DNA from: Chromera velia
Taxonomy: Eukaryota; Sar; Chromeraceae
Length of the DNA: 64,000 bases
Reading direction: 5' to 3'
NCBI GenBank assembly: GCA_018398765.1
Contig: JAHBMJ010003194.1
Location: forward strand, 1 to 64,000
The notes beneath the pieces were generated by a model. That model ran no database searches, was not told the origin of the DNA, and saw nothing but the letters and a program-made list of their open reading frames with translations. Shown here piece after piece: positions 44,745 to 56,255 of this stretch. Numbering within the stretch: the first letter of the stretch is position 1; every line of letters starts with the position of its first letter. The translations under genes and the position numbers were made by a program.

Positions 44745-47700
44745 TCACACAAAGACAGGCATGCACAGTGAGTGACAAAGATCGTAAACGGCTCTGCATG
44801 CTTCATACGGATCGACTTGTAAAGCCAAAAGCAGCATCTTTCTCGCTTCTGTTTCGGCTGTATCCGATCCCTCAATTCCTTCTCTCTGAATCCTTTGCTT
44901 CACTTTCTTTCTCTCTATCACTTTGTTTAGTTTATTTCTTGCTTCTACCCAATTGGAGCATACTGAAAGCCGGTGCCAGAGATCATCAATTTTTCTTCCA
45001 TTTGAACAACCCTCTACCAGATAAAACACCTCTCCCGGAGAGTTGGCCCCCCCCGTTAAACCCTTCCGATTTAGTGTCAATGTCCTTAGGAGTGGCTCAA
45101 TCTTCTCATATAAGGCACTTCTTGGCAGACAGGATATCCGTAGCTTGGGGCCATTCTTTGAAGGCAAAAGAAATAGAGAAGAACGTAAAGAAGACGGAAG
45201 AGCTCTCTGTAGTCCTGATAAAGAGGCAGACAGGGAGAAGTTGCCCCTTTCTTCCCTGTCTCCCCTTTTGATGCATTCCATTCCCCAGACATCCTTAATT
45301 CTGGCAGAAACAAACAAATTCCCCTTCAAGGCCCGTCTTTCTGAGCTCCGGACAGGGAGAGACGTCAAAAAGTCAAGGCTTGCCCATCTGAACAGACCAT
45401 TGACAGCTCGTCTTTGCTTCTGCCCCGCTGGTCCCTTCCATAAATTCAAAAGAGCCTGAGGAATACGGAGATACGAACGGCTAAGTGCAATCTAGAATGA
45501 AGCAAAACGAGTACACAAGAGCGCGCGAGCAGACATTAAATTAACAGACAAAAGAGAGGGTACATGCAAACTCCTGACCGGAAGTCGGGCCGCCCATTGA
45601 ACAAACCGAAGCCGCAAGTTGTCAATCGCCTCCCAGTCTCCCTGTTTTATCGGAAAGCACTCCAGGCTATAGAGTGCCACCGGCTCCCAGCACGCCTTCA
45701 GCAGCTACATCTTTCCCCCAAGAGGCAACCCCGACAGACTTACAGCCAGACCAATCACCGCCCCCATTGCACGCTCTGCACTGTGTAGGCGTACTTCAAT
45801 CGACCGAGTCAAATCCCCTCCCTCAAACAGAAGGCAACCCAAATATTTGTACCGATCACACCAGTCTACTTCCTTCCCTTGGTATAAAATCATGCCGTTA
45901 CAGCCCTCGCGGTATTCACAAAGGCGCAGGACCTTGGTTTTCTTCAGATTGACATTCAACCCCCACTTTTTGCAATACCCCTCCAGGGCATCGAATTTTG
46001 CTTGGAGGTCGGCTGCTGAGTATGCAAACAAGACAAGATCATCAGCATAGCCTATACTTCCCAAACCGGCCCCAGCAAGGTGAACCCCCTCCGTTTCCTT
46101 TCCATCTCCCCGTTTTCTTTTCTGAATCTCATCATGCAGGTCATTAATGAATAATAGAAAAAGCGATGGGGATAACGCATCACCTTGCTTAACCCCTGCC
46201 CCCTCCGGGAATAGAGCCGAGTCTCCATCAACTCTCGCTTTCACGCCTCTATACATTGATGCAATCATCAATAGATCTCTCTTCTCTATTCCCTCAGCCT
46301 GCAGCTTTGCCAGAAGCTTCAGCCGAGGGATAGAGTCAAACGCCTTTGAGAAGTCGACAAATCCGCCCAAGAGCCCCTTCTTGCCTCTTCTATATTCTTA
46401 TCCCAAGTCTACCACTGCTCCGATCCCCTCTCTTGTGCCCACCCCTTTCCTAAACCCAATCTGTCTGTCATCAAAACAAGCTTGCTGACGGATTCTATCA
46501 TCCATAAGGAGACCAAAGAGCTTTGCAAGGGGGTTAACGACATGGACTAGACGCCAGTCATTCGGCTGTGGCGAAGAGGGACCTTTCGGAACGGGTACAA
46601 TTCTCAACAAATTCCAGTTATCAGGCCAACACGCATATGCATGCATTAAATTAAAGAAAACAAACAAAAAGAAGCGAGAGATGGGAGAGTGACAAAAGCA
46701 AAGGTTGAGTTGTTGAGAAGAGATACCATCGAGCCCTGCCGCTTTCTTTCTATCCATTCCTTTCAGACGATCAGTCACCTGCTTATACGAGAAAATGAAT
46801 TGCTTCGGGGGCTCCGGCTCCGGATCAGGCTCTGGCAATTCTTCGCCCTCCCCCAAAACCCGTGCCCAATGGTTTGAGAAGTCTCTTGCCCCTGGTCTTA
46901 GACCGTCTTTCGACAACTTTCTCCTTTTTTTCCAAAGGAAGAGGGGGTCATTAAGCAAATGTGTCTTCGCTTTTTCAGTTTCTGCTCTCTCAAATCTCTT
47001 CCTTTTCTGCCGGAAGATCTCTCTCCTTTTCTTTAAGATGTCTTCCACCCTTTCCTGCTTTAACTCTCTCTCCACCCCACTTGCACAGTCCTCAACTTCT
47101 TTCCTTACTTTCTTCAAGTATTCCTGCAGCTCTTTACATTCCTCATCCTACCACCCTTCCTTCTCTCTAAACAACGTTTTGAAGGTAGGAGGCTGTTGCT
47201 TCTCTATCGCTTTCGCTATTACTTCCTTCACCGGCCCAACCAAAACCCGACACCAGGCTGTGGCCAAGGCTTTCATCCGGTCTTTCTTATCTTGAGGGCT
47301 CACTGGGGAGGAGGTCAAAGAAGAGGGCAAAAAGGCTGTCGAGGAGGGTGGGGAGGAAGACACAGGAGGGGGTGGGGGAAGGGGAGGCTCTTCGAATGGT
47401 TCAACTTCTCTATAATGCTCCCAAATCCTCATCTTTCACCGCTGCTTTTCTGATAGATCTGTAAAGCGGGGGGCACTGCTGCAGGGATGGGGCATCCGTC
47501 CGCTTTCCCGCAGCCTCAAGCGAAGAAGAGAGGAGAGAAAAACAGATAGATGCATGGTCATGATCGGAGCTAATCAGTCCATTGAAAGCGATTTCCCAGT
47601 CTGTGCAAGAGGAGAGAAGGAAAGGGTCAACCAATGCATAATCGACAACGGATGCCTCTTTTTTTATGTTCTTTGATTTACAGGTATAAGCACCCGAAAA

Positions 47701-49010
47701 GCGGAAGTCTTTACCCCCACACTTCCCTTGCAGACCATTCAGGATGAGTAGGTTGCTTTTACCGCAAAGACGCACCAATTCACGGCCCATGGGGTCGACT
47801 GACTGCTTGCATTCTGAATGCCGGATGAAAGAGGGAGCCGACTCGTCAGAGCCGGTAGATTCGTCCTGTTCGAACAGTTGCTCACGATTCCATTTGAGAC
47901 CTTCTGGACAGAGCGATGCCGTGTGAGAGTTGAGGTCCCCCAGGACCACTCTCGGCTCTCCCAAGGGGACAGAGCACAGGGAATCAGACAGGATCTCTTT
48001 CGTGTCATCTTTCTTATGATTCGACCAACCCCCCGGCAAATACACCCCAAACGCATGCAGTTTTCTACCCGACGAGTGGATGGCCACCCTGGCGATGCTC
48101 GGCCCTACCAGCTCAAACTCCGGTCTGAGTTCCCCCCAACGGTCCGATTTGACTAAAAATTAATGCATACGCCTCCAGACCGGATTTCTTTGTCTGCACA
48201 AGCGGAATGGACCTTTGTCTTTCTCCTTCTCCATTCCCTATGTGACCAATTTACTCCTTTCCAACCCCCCAGTTCTAGATCGCAGGACAGGTGTTGTGTT
48301 TCAACCAGAACCATAACATCTGCATCCGTTTCAATGAGCCATGAACGAATGTCCCCATTTTTTATCTTCCGCTGCAATCCTCCCATATTGATGTAGGCAA
48401 AGCGCAGACGGTCCCGTGGGTGAGACACCGTCAAGTCCTGGTAGTAAGCATTCCCTCGCTTCTTGAACTTGCCTCTTCTCACCTTCCAATACTCTTTCAC
48501 GGCTTTCTGTATGATTATTCTCTCATCCTCCGACCTTTCTTTCATCAAGTCCCTTTCCTTTACCCATTTGAGACTAGAATCAGGAGAGCGCCTGATTTCA
48601 AACCATCTCTCACCACCGTGTAACCTTTTATGCCCTAATACAAGTAGAGGAGGAGAAAAAAAAGAAAAAGAAGAAGAAGAAGAAGAAGAAGAAGAAGAGG
48701 AAGAGGGGGAAGAGGGGGGAGAAGAAGAATCCGAAAAAGAAGAAAAAGAAGAAGAGGACGATTTGGGAGGAGCATGCGAGGCAGCAGAGCAAAAGGAAGA
48801 AGAATCATCCAGAATATCACGATCTCTCCTTCGTTTCTTTCTCCTCCTTCTCTTGCTGCGTGGGACGAGGAGTGTCAAGGCTGGCACAAAAGAGGAAGGT
48901 CGATAAATAGGAGGGAGATCGCCCCGCGGGGAAGAGAACTCAGAGTTAGAAAGGCGTGGCGATCCAGAAAAAGGGGACGGAAGGCCCTGTCCCCTCAAGC
49001 GAGAAAGCAC
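44745..49010 (-). pseudogene. LINE ORF2: endonuclease and reverse transcriptase, broken
   Basis: The endonuclease starts in the 49010-48153 frame (FAYINMGGLQRKIKNGD, VMVLVETQHLSCD) and continues in another frame at about 48160-47410 (VVLGDLNSHTASL, ISSDHDHASICFSLL), showing the catalytic GDLN and SDH motifs of APE-like nucleases. The reverse transcriptase lies at 47117-45705: KKAAGLDGISSQQLN, DWRLVHVVNPLAKLF, FVDFSKAFDSIPR, GVKQGDALSPSLFLLFIND and IGYADDLVLFAYSA (the Asp pair is intact), then KYLGCLLFEGGD. The post-RT region runs to about 44745 (AVNGLFRWASLDFLTSL). Frame changes occur near 48155, 46385, 45700 and 45490, and a Pro/Gly-rich spacer lies at about 47300-47430. Proper start not identified. 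Confidence 0.85.
48652..48765 (+). repeat. (GAA)n-rich tract within ORF2 start
   Basis: GAA/GAG triplets that encode serine-rich sequence on the minus strand upstream of the endonuclease. Confidence 0.9.
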
Positions 49011-49232
49011 GTTAGAAGACGGCGAAGGTCATGAAAGCAAAACTTCACTCGAGCTGCGATTCAGTGCAGGATCAGATCCTCCGTCGAGTCCCAGCTCACT
49101 CTCATCATAAGCAAACAACAAGGAAGAGGAAGAAGACGAAAAATGCGAAGATGCAGAGAGAAAAGGTTCTTCGGCCATAGCAGATCCAGAAAGAGGAGAA
49201 AAAGAGGAGAGAGAAAGAGAGTTCACAGGATT

Positions 49233-49410
49233 TTAAACCTGCATGCATGCATTCAACGGGTCGATCAGGCCGGGATGGGGGAGAGGTCCAGCTGGATGGC
49301 CCCCCTCCTTCCCAGCACAACCTGACAAATCTCGTACGGCCCTATGTCCGTTAATCCCTCCCCCCCTTCCTTCTTTCCCCCCACTGCCTGCCGCCGAGGA
49401 AGAAGAAGAA

Positions 49411-49471
<61 letters not shown>

Positions 49472-49512
49472 GAGAAGAAGAAGAAGAAGACGAAGAAGAA
49501 GAAGAAGAAGAA

Positions 49513-49544
<32 letters not shown>

Positions 49545-51482
49545 AAAAGAAGAAGAAGAAGAAGAAGGAGAAGAAGAAGAAGAAGAAGAAGAAGAAGAAG
49601 AAAAAGAAGAAGAAGGGTCCATCTGGTGGCCTGGCCTCTCCCCCCCCTCCCCTCCCTGTCCGTTGCCCACCTCGTTCCTTCCCTTGCAAGGTCCAGCGGA
49701 AGAGGAAGAAAAGAAAAGAGCAGACGAAGAAGAAGAAGAAGAAGAAGCAGGAGCAGCAGTAGCAGCAGCAGAAAAAGAAGAAGAAGAAGCAGCAGTAGCA
49801 GAAGAAGAAGAAGAAGAGGGAGAAGAAGAAAAAGACAAAGAGGAAGCGGAAGGAGAAGGGGAGGGAGAAGAAGAGGAAGAAGAAGAAGAAGACGAAGAAA
49901 AAGAAGAAGCAAAGGGGGAAGAATTTCCAAAAGGATTCTGACAATTGCCCTGTCTTCCTAGAGAACAGTTCCAGCAAGCCCTTTTGAGCTTAGTGCATCT
50001 ATAGCGGCTGCAGGTGCTATTTACAGCACAACTACATTTGCAGCACTGGGTCCCCTCCTTCTTCGACTTCTTTCTCCCCAAGGCATCCGGAGGACCCGGG
50101 CCGTCACCCCCTCTTTTGTCTTTTCTTTTTTCATTTTCTCCATTCCCTTTGAAGCTTCTTCCGTTATCCTCCTTTCCTTTCTCCCCTCGTCTATCTGTTC
50201 CTTTCTTTGTCTCTTCATTTCCTTTCCCTCCTGTCTTCCCCGTTGGTTGGTTCTTCCCCCCTCCCCCCACTCCAGTGAGAGAGAGAGGAAGAGGAAGTGA
50301 AAGAAAAGGAAAAGAAACATCGCATACATCTGTCACCTTCCATTCGATACCTTCTGCACTCATGTGTTCTTCTTTATCCAAAGAGATGACATTGTCAGCT
50401 ACTCTGAGAGGAGAGTGGCGTGTATCGAGAGTCGATGCATCCGAGAGAGGCGAAGGTGTCCTACCTGTGTGAATGTCATATGTGATCGCTGGAGAAGATG
50501 ACGTTCTATCATACGTTCTATGTCTGAAGTCTACCGAGAAGGCCTCTCTTCTATACATGCACGAGCCGAGCTTACTGTGATCGCATACTTCATTCCCTCC
50601 CTGCCCGCCCAGAAAGTCCTCTTCTATGTCCTCCCCTCCAAGTTGCTGCTTCCCCTCCCCTCCCTTCAACCCCCCACCCTGACTCTTTGGAGTTCCCGTC
50701 TCCAACAAATCCGGAGGTCTTTGGCCCCACTTCTTTCCAGAAGGCCATCCGCGAGTCCCTTTCCGTGCCCCCCTGAAGTGTCTCCTTGTCCATCTCCCTC
50801 CGCCCTGCCGTGACCTGCACATAGGGGGAGGGGGGGGAAACTGTGTCTTCTCAGAAAAAGCATGAAGGGGAGCGCGATCAAAAACCATCTCTGCCCCACT
50901 GACCGGCATCGGATAGACCGTGGTTCCCCCCGGCCTATCCGTCCCCCCCTCCTCCAGTCGGTCACTGGGGTCTACGGGCTCGTCGCAGGGTGTCGTCAGT
51001 CTAATGGTGTGATCATTTCCATCGGAGGTTTCAACAACACAATGTGACAGAGGGAATGCCGTTTTTTGGAAAGAGATTTGAGACCGAAAGGAAAACATCT
51101 TTACACAATTTTCAAGGAGCGCAAACCGGTTCGTAACCGAGACAGGGGAACGTTCCTTCTCTCCCCAAAATACCCCTTCGCAACGCTTTCCTACCCCCCC
51201 TTCAGTCCCTGATCTCAACCACCCCAACAGCCCAACTTCTTCCACAGCCTGGAGGATATAATTCACAGCTCGCTCTCTGCCCTCAATTTTCTTTCTCTCA
51301 TTGATTCTGTCTATTTCTTCCTCAAGAGTCTGAATCGCCACTGCTCGTTTCTCCTTCTCATACACCAACGCCCTTCTCCTCGTCAGCAAACGACTCAACT
51401 TCACACAACCTGCCTCATCGCCTCCGAAGGATCCGTTATGTGCCGGCACAGAAGGGGTTCGGATCCTTTCCCCCTCCCCCAA
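49233..51482 (-). CDS. LINE ORF1-like protein with Cys-rich motif and serine runs
   Basis: An open frame of about 749 codons without an ATG near its 5' end, so this copy may be 5'-truncated or the start lost. The N-terminus is a charged coiled coil (RALVYEKEKRAVAIQTLEEE). A Cys cluster at about 50055-49940 (CCKCSCAV, CSRYRCTKLKRACWNCSLG, NCQNP) resembles the Cys-rich motif found in LINE proteins of many marine eukaryotes. The last third is dominated by polyserine encoded by (TTC/TCC/TCT)n, seen as GAA repeats on the plus strand, interrupted by an Asn/Gly-rich basic segment. It ends with NACMQV and TAA; a TGCATGCATGCA palindrome lies at this end (49240-49251). The repeat-coded serine tail is probably expansion-driven, not functional. 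Confidence 0.6.
49398..49912 (+). repeat. (GAA)n trinucleotide arrays in LINE ORF1
   Basis: Two long GAA/GAG arrays (49398-49613 and 49720-49912) separated by about 100 bp of unique sequence. They encode polyserine in the minus-strand ORF1 and create spurious poly-Glu and poly-Arg frames. Confidence 0.95.
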
Positions 51483-51550
51483 CTTCTTTCAGGCCCGAGG
51501 GCCCGGAGGGCCATCACCCTCCTCTTCCCTCGGAGAATCGGGCTCCTCCT

Positions 51551-52156
51551 ATATAAAAAAATACTTATTTTTAAACTATATAATTCTAAAAGAGAGAGTT
51601 GGTACTATAAAAGGAAATCTAGAAGAGAGGCTGGCAGAGAGGATAAGAAAACTAGTAGGAAAACATTGAATGAATTTGTCCGCCTATAGAAGTCTGCTCA
51701 TATAAAATATTATGTTAAAGACTCAAGCAATTAATGTAACAAATTGATGTTTATTGAGCCAATTAAGTATAATCTAAAACTAAATAATTTTCTAAATAAT
51801 TTTTCTCCTTTCAAGTTCATGATTTAAAAAAGTTATAGTTGAAATGGAATCAGGCTAAGAATGAGGTCTTAATATTGTCTTAATTATTAATTAGTTCTAA
51901 AGTTGGTATTATTCTATAAGCATATAATTGCTAGCATCATATATTATAAAGCATCATAAACTATGGTTTGCATGCTTAGAGACTGGGAATGCCCTTGTTG
52001 GCAAGTTGTTGCACCACTACAACACTGCCGGATTTAATGGCGGATTATGTCAAACTATCAATGATCACCATTATTATATAGTATATACGCGTTCTATGCA
52101 GATAAAAAAACATTAATACAAACATGATACATATATACATACATAGAGAGAGAGAG

Positions 52157-52187
<31 letters not shown>

Positions 52188-52308
52188 NACACACATACAC
52201 ACACACATACACACACACATATATACATACATACATACATATACACACACAGACATACAGACCTAGATAGATATACACACACACACACACACATACACAC
52301 ACAGAGAG

Positions 52309-52362
<54 letters not shown>

Positions 52363-52440
52363 CTTTATTTTTTTTAAAAAAAAAATTATCTTGTTTGAAG
52401 TGCTAAAATAAACATAAGAATCACTTTTGAGTAGCTCAGT
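51551..52440. other. AT-rich spacer with microsatellites
   Basis: No gene. A compound (GA)n/(CA)n/(CATA)n microsatellite lies at 52143-52362, with one ambiguous base (N) at 52189. Confidence 0.6.
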
Positions 52441-53620
52441 ACATGTCAAACCCTCAAGCCAACCCCTGCTAACCCCTTCAGGCACTGCATCTGAATCCCA
52501 GATATGTGTATCCCCTGTCTTCCCCCATAATTCCCACGATCAGGTTGTCCCTGTAGTTTACGTTGTCCATGCAGCCCCTGGTTAATCTTAATTCCAGTCT
52601 GATTTTTAGCTCTTCTTTGGTCCATCTTCCGACAGGCAAACGAAAGTGTGCGAGCTCCCACATTTTGTGAATGTGTGTATTGTAGAATCCCTCCATCACA
52701 AAGACCCTCACCTCGGTCTTGGTGGTGCTTGGATTTTTAAAATTACCGTTTTCATGTAGGACAGCCTTAGTTGCAGAGAGATTCCTCCTACAGACAACCC
52801 ACATGGACGTTTCGTCCTATTCAATTAAAGCGAAAGAGAGAGCAATCTTCTCTGAGGATCCCTGGATGCCCCTTAACAGGTCTCTTTCTGTGTCTGTCCG
52901 TATATGTTTGTATATTGTGCGGAGAGGATAGATGCATTGGTTGCTGGGTAGGAATCAGAATGGGAGATTCTCCCTTTATGCACTTGTTGCACTTCTGTTT
53001 GAGGCAGTGGGTCACTCGCATGAAGAAATCCTCCTTAGAGATGTACTCCCCGGGCCGCCCCCTTTGGCCATCAGCCTTGAACAGTCTGATCTGGGGAAAC
53101 ATCCTCTTGGCGTAGTTCTGGAGCTTGTATACGTTCATGCTGTTGATATGGACGAGGTCGGCATACGACGAGCACCTCACTTTAGGCGCCATCACCCTGT
53201 CGTGCTGCCCATGGGCTGTCGGCGCCCCCCACTTTTTTTTTGTGAGACGGACAATCTCGTTCATCATCATATACATGAAGCCCGCCTTTGCAAGGCCATA
53301 CCCAACGTCCTTCACAACCACAAACACCCTCAAACCCATCCCCATCAGTCACTGTACCTGATGCGTATATCCATGATCTTCCCCTACAATTCCTACTGTG
53401 AGGTTGTCCCTGTATTCTATGTTGTCGAGCCACTTGTTTATTCTTCTGTTAGAGTTGTGGCTATTCTGGGGGCCGTCCTTCGAAAGGCAGACGAAGGTAT
53501 CGTCCCGATTGGCAAGCTCCCATATTTTTTCAATGTTAGAGTTATAGAACCCCTCCATCACCACAATCCTTATCTTGACCTGTACTGTGCTGGGGTTTCT
53601 TAAGATGCCGTGACCTTTCT
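52440..53620 (-). pseudogene. Two diverged copies of an unknown ORF, minus strand
   Basis: Copy A (about 53600-53340) reads VVMEGFYNSNIEKIWELAN ... NIEYRDNLTVGIVGEDHGYT. Copy B (about 52750-52450) reads FVMEGFYNTHIHKMWELAH ... NVNYRDNLIVGIMGEDRGYT. They are clearly homologous at protein and DNA level and about 0.9 kb apart in the same orientation. Between them a 175-codon frame (53345-52821: GLRVFVVVKDVGYGLAKAGF, SKEDFFMRVTHCLKQKCNKC) probably continues copy A, and copy B stops soon after the shared part. I recognise no family. A tandem gene duplication or a multicopy mobile-element protein are both possible. Confidence 0.45.
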
Positions 53621-53629
53621 GAACCTAAC

Positions 53630-53810
53630 TACCACTTGAAAGTTTAAGCCGCATTTTTGGATAAGCTTAAAAGTCCGCGCCATAGGCGCGGATCATTTAC
53701 GGTGTCTTGAAAGCTAAAGCCGCATATCTGGACGGTGTCTTGACCATCTATGCCGCAGGCGTGGACGGTCTCTTGAAAAACGATGCCATAGATAGAGATC
53801 ATCTTGATTA
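53630..53810. repeat. Degenerate tandem repeat
   Basis: Two to three imperfect units containing TTGAAAG(T/C)T(T/A)AAGCCGCAT, TCTGGAC and GGTGTCTTGA, with variants of GCCG(C/T)AGGCG(T/C)GGA. No coding potential. Confidence 0.55.
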
Positions 53811-54323
53811 TATTTTTTTAAGTGAGACTTAGGTTCAGGGAGGTGGATGCCATTCTCTCAAAGCACTGCCTTCGTCACAGTGAGGAAGGCATCCATTTGC
53901 ATGTTCCTCGGTTCTCGAAGATTTTCGCGGTCCCAAATGAGAAGAACTCTCTCGGGTTTTGGGGGTGGAGGAACTATTATAGGCATAGTATACTGTGGCA
54001 TCTGCCAAGTGCATGAATGCTGTGCCCTACGCAACGAGCTAGGGGGGAGGGAGCCCCAGTACGGGCGTTCCCTCAGTTTCCCTGCATATTTTGGTGCTAA
54101 GTGGGATAAATCATGAGGAAAAGCTTGAACAACACTTATTTGGAGGGAGGGTAAACAAGATACCTTACTGTATAAAATAGGCAGGGCAACGATCTGTTTT
54201 CAAGAAGCAGATTTTGACTCACAACAGCAGCCACGAACCAGAACAATGAAAACCTTTGCGAGGTTTAGACTCTTCAGCTGTCAATGATCAAGAGTTTGTG
54301 CGGAGCTAAACAAAAACAGATAC

Positions 54324-54513
54324 ATTATCACAGACAGTGAGGATGAGATAATTCTGTTTGCAAAAGTCTGTATGTAAAAGCCGCATGCAAAAGTTTTTGA
54401 AGTAAAATTTACTGTTCGCGTGCGCGGATTTCTCACTAAAAAACTTTTGCACGCGGCTTTTGCGCACGGACTTTTGCAGACGGAATTATCTCATCCTCAC
54501 TGTCTGTGATAAT
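54324..54513. mobile_element. 190-bp foldback MITE
   Basis: The two halves are inverted copies of about 75 bp each, beginning ATTATCACAGACAGTGAGG and complementary over GAGATAATTC, GCAAAAGT, AAAAGCCGC and GCAAAAGTTTTT. Apart from the central loop, the arms differ only by C/T or G/A changes, mostly where the right arm has CpG. There is no coding capacity. No target-site duplication is clear. Confidence 0.75.
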
Positions 54514-54978
54514 ATAACATCAGACAATGGAACACAGGTTCAGCATGTTTCAGCTAGCAGAGACGGCAAGATATGCATGGCACTACTGCATACGCGGCAT
54601 ATACGCGGCGACGATGCGGCGACGCGGTGGCATCGTCGCCGCGGTGCATGATGCATGATCGGCCCTGCATGCGCATGCATGGGCCGCCGCCCCCGCCGCC
54701 TCCCCCGGCCCACTCCTTGACACTTCTCGTGTCGTGTTTCCTAGCTCGACGTCCATGTCAGATTCCTGAATGGATCCATGAAACAAACTAAAGGGCGTGG
54801 AATGACGTAGACGGATACAGACAGTAGGTTCATAGCGGAATGGATGGTTCTCTTGCAAACCACTTGATTGTCTTCGAAAAAGGCTCTACAAGCCATTTCC
54901 AAACTTCAGTTGGAAGTCAGTCTGACAGTTCGCTGTCTCCAGAGTTCTGTGTCGCACATTGTCGGTCACGGCTTCGTC
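54514..54978. other. Upstream region of the DUF1997-type gene
   Basis: No gene is visible. It contains CG-rich (GCGGCGACG)-type words at 54590-54650 and the palindrome at 54666-54679, about 300 bp upstream of the next ATG. Confidence 0.4.
54666..54679. promoter_or_regulatory. TGCATGCGCATGCA palindrome
   Basis: A perfect 14-bp palindrome built of two TGCATGC half-sites, positioned like the other TGCATGCA promoter sites. Confidence 0.35.
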
Positions 54979-55818
54979 ATGTTTGCATTATGGGTTCTTG
55001 CGGTTTGTGTTGGAAGCTCTCTGATTGCTTCGGGAAGGAGACACAGCGGATTTCTCTCCTTTCCTCTGGGGAGACGGGGAGGAAGGTTCTTTTCGCGGCG
55101 AGGGGAGGAAGAGACGGGTGTTTTAGTTGGAGACAGGGGAAGAAGGCCTTCGCGTAATTCGACTGTGCTCTGGAAGATGGCCGACGTATTCAGGGAGAGC
55201 TTTTCCATGGAGGGCAAGAGGGTAGAGTTCGGCTGTTCTAAGGGGTTCTCAATCGACATGGGGGAATCGAGTGACGCACAGGTGGACGCTTACTTTTCAG
55301 ATCCTGGGCGCTTTTTGCGTTCCATGTGGACCCATGAGATTGTATCAAAGCCGGGGGGGGAGCAGTTCGAGTTGGGGTTTCCCTCTGTGATGCTTTTGAA
55401 ATGGGAAATCCCGTCTCCGAGAGTAGAGGTCCGTCTCCATAGACCCAACTCCACGTGTCTGGAGATGCGATCGACAGGGTTTCGATTTCCCGGGAAGTCT
55501 CTTTTGAAGGAGTTTGAACTGCAGGTGAATGGAACTATACTGGCAGTGGAGAAGGGAGTGGACAGGAAAGAAACCAGTGCCGCGGAAAGACAGGATGATG
55601 CTGCAGAGTCTGAGAGGGAAAGGCCGAAACATGTTGTTTTCGAGTCTGGATTAGGTTTCAATGTGGGGGCCACGTTGCCGTCTCTGATTGCACTGGCAAC
55701 ATCCGAGACCATTCTTCGGTATTCTGCGAAATTGACGTCGAAGCAGATTTTGAAGTATGCGACTGCGAAGTTTGAGAGAGACGTTGCAAGCGATTTTCGT
55801 AACTTTCGACAGGGATGA
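54979..55818 (+). CDS. DUF1997-type protein with probable bipartite plastid-targeting leader
   Basis: Intronless, 279 aa, TGA stop. The ATG at 54979 opens a hydrophobic signal-peptide-like segment (MFALWVLAVCVGSSLIASG) followed by an Arg/Ser/Phe/Gly-rich, acid-free stretch (RRHSGFLSFPLGRRGG). That combination is typical of proteins routed to a complex plastid through the secretory system. The mature part matches the DUF1997 pattern of cyanobacterial and plant proteins: YFSDPGRFLRSMW, FELGFPSVMLLKWEI, VEVRLHRPN, LLKEFELQVNGTI and a C-terminal ILKYATAKFERDVASDFRNF. The biochemical function of the family is not established. An in-frame non-ATG extension upstream is ignored because 54979 gives the leader. 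Family assignment is by pattern, not alignment. Confidence 0.68.
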   Translation: MFALWVLAVCVGSSLIASGRRHSGFLSFPLGRRGGRFFSRRGEEETGVLVGDRGRRPSRNSTVLWKMADVFRESFSMEGKRVEFGCSKGFSIDMGESSDAQVDAYFSDPGRFLRSMWTHEIVSKPGGEQFELGFPSVMLLKWEIPSPRVEVRLHRPNSTCLEMRSTGFRFPGKSLLKEFELQVNGTILAVEKGVDRKETSAAERQDDAAESERERPKHVVFESGLGFNVGATLPSLIALATSETILRYSAKLTSKQILKYATAKFERDVASDFRNFRQG

Positions 55819-56043
55819 GGTATCGTTCTCAGAACGACAGGCACCACAAGAGTACGGCTGAGGTGTCTAGTGTGAACACACAGACTGCAAGGTGATTACA
55901 GACTGCATGACAGTGAAAAGGCTCAAGTGCAAGAGAGAAGCCTCCTTGCCTGCACCCAGAGAGGTGGAGAAGGAAGTCAAGCACGAAAAGAGAAAGGCGA
56001 GGCGACGAGAAAAGCCGCTAGGGGGGAGGGGGGGTGGGGTGGG

Positions 56044-56083
<40 letters not shown>

Positions 56084-56255
56084 ATTAGCTTTTGATGCAT
56101 ATTGTGTGCTTCCTTTCTCCCTGCCTTCTTTCATGAAAAGAAAAGTTTTAAAAACAGAAATACTGGACGAAAGACGAAAAAGAACGAAATGGTGACTCAG
56201 ACAACGAGGGCAGGTAGCCCGAAAGGTGAAGAGTGAAACGCCCCCCCCCCCCCCC

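Larger units (their letters stand above)
44540..51550 (-). mobile_element. APE-type non-LTR retrotransposon (LINE), minus strand
   Basis: Reading on the minus strand: a GC-rich 5' end at about 51550 where composition changes abruptly to AT-rich; ORF1 with a Cys-rich motif; ORF2 with an endonuclease/exonuclease/phosphatase domain and then a reverse transcriptase with YADD; a Cys/Trp-containing C-terminal region; and a 3' end with (TTCA)n at 44541-44557. The clade is not resolved (jockey/CR1/L2-like by RT motifs). Several frame interruptions in ORF2 indicate an inactive copy. No clear target-site duplication was found. Confidence 0.85.

Noticed and set aside
49243-49961. Plus-strand poly-Glu and poly-Arg frames
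   Set aside because: Shadows of the GAA array inside the minus-strand LINE ORF1.
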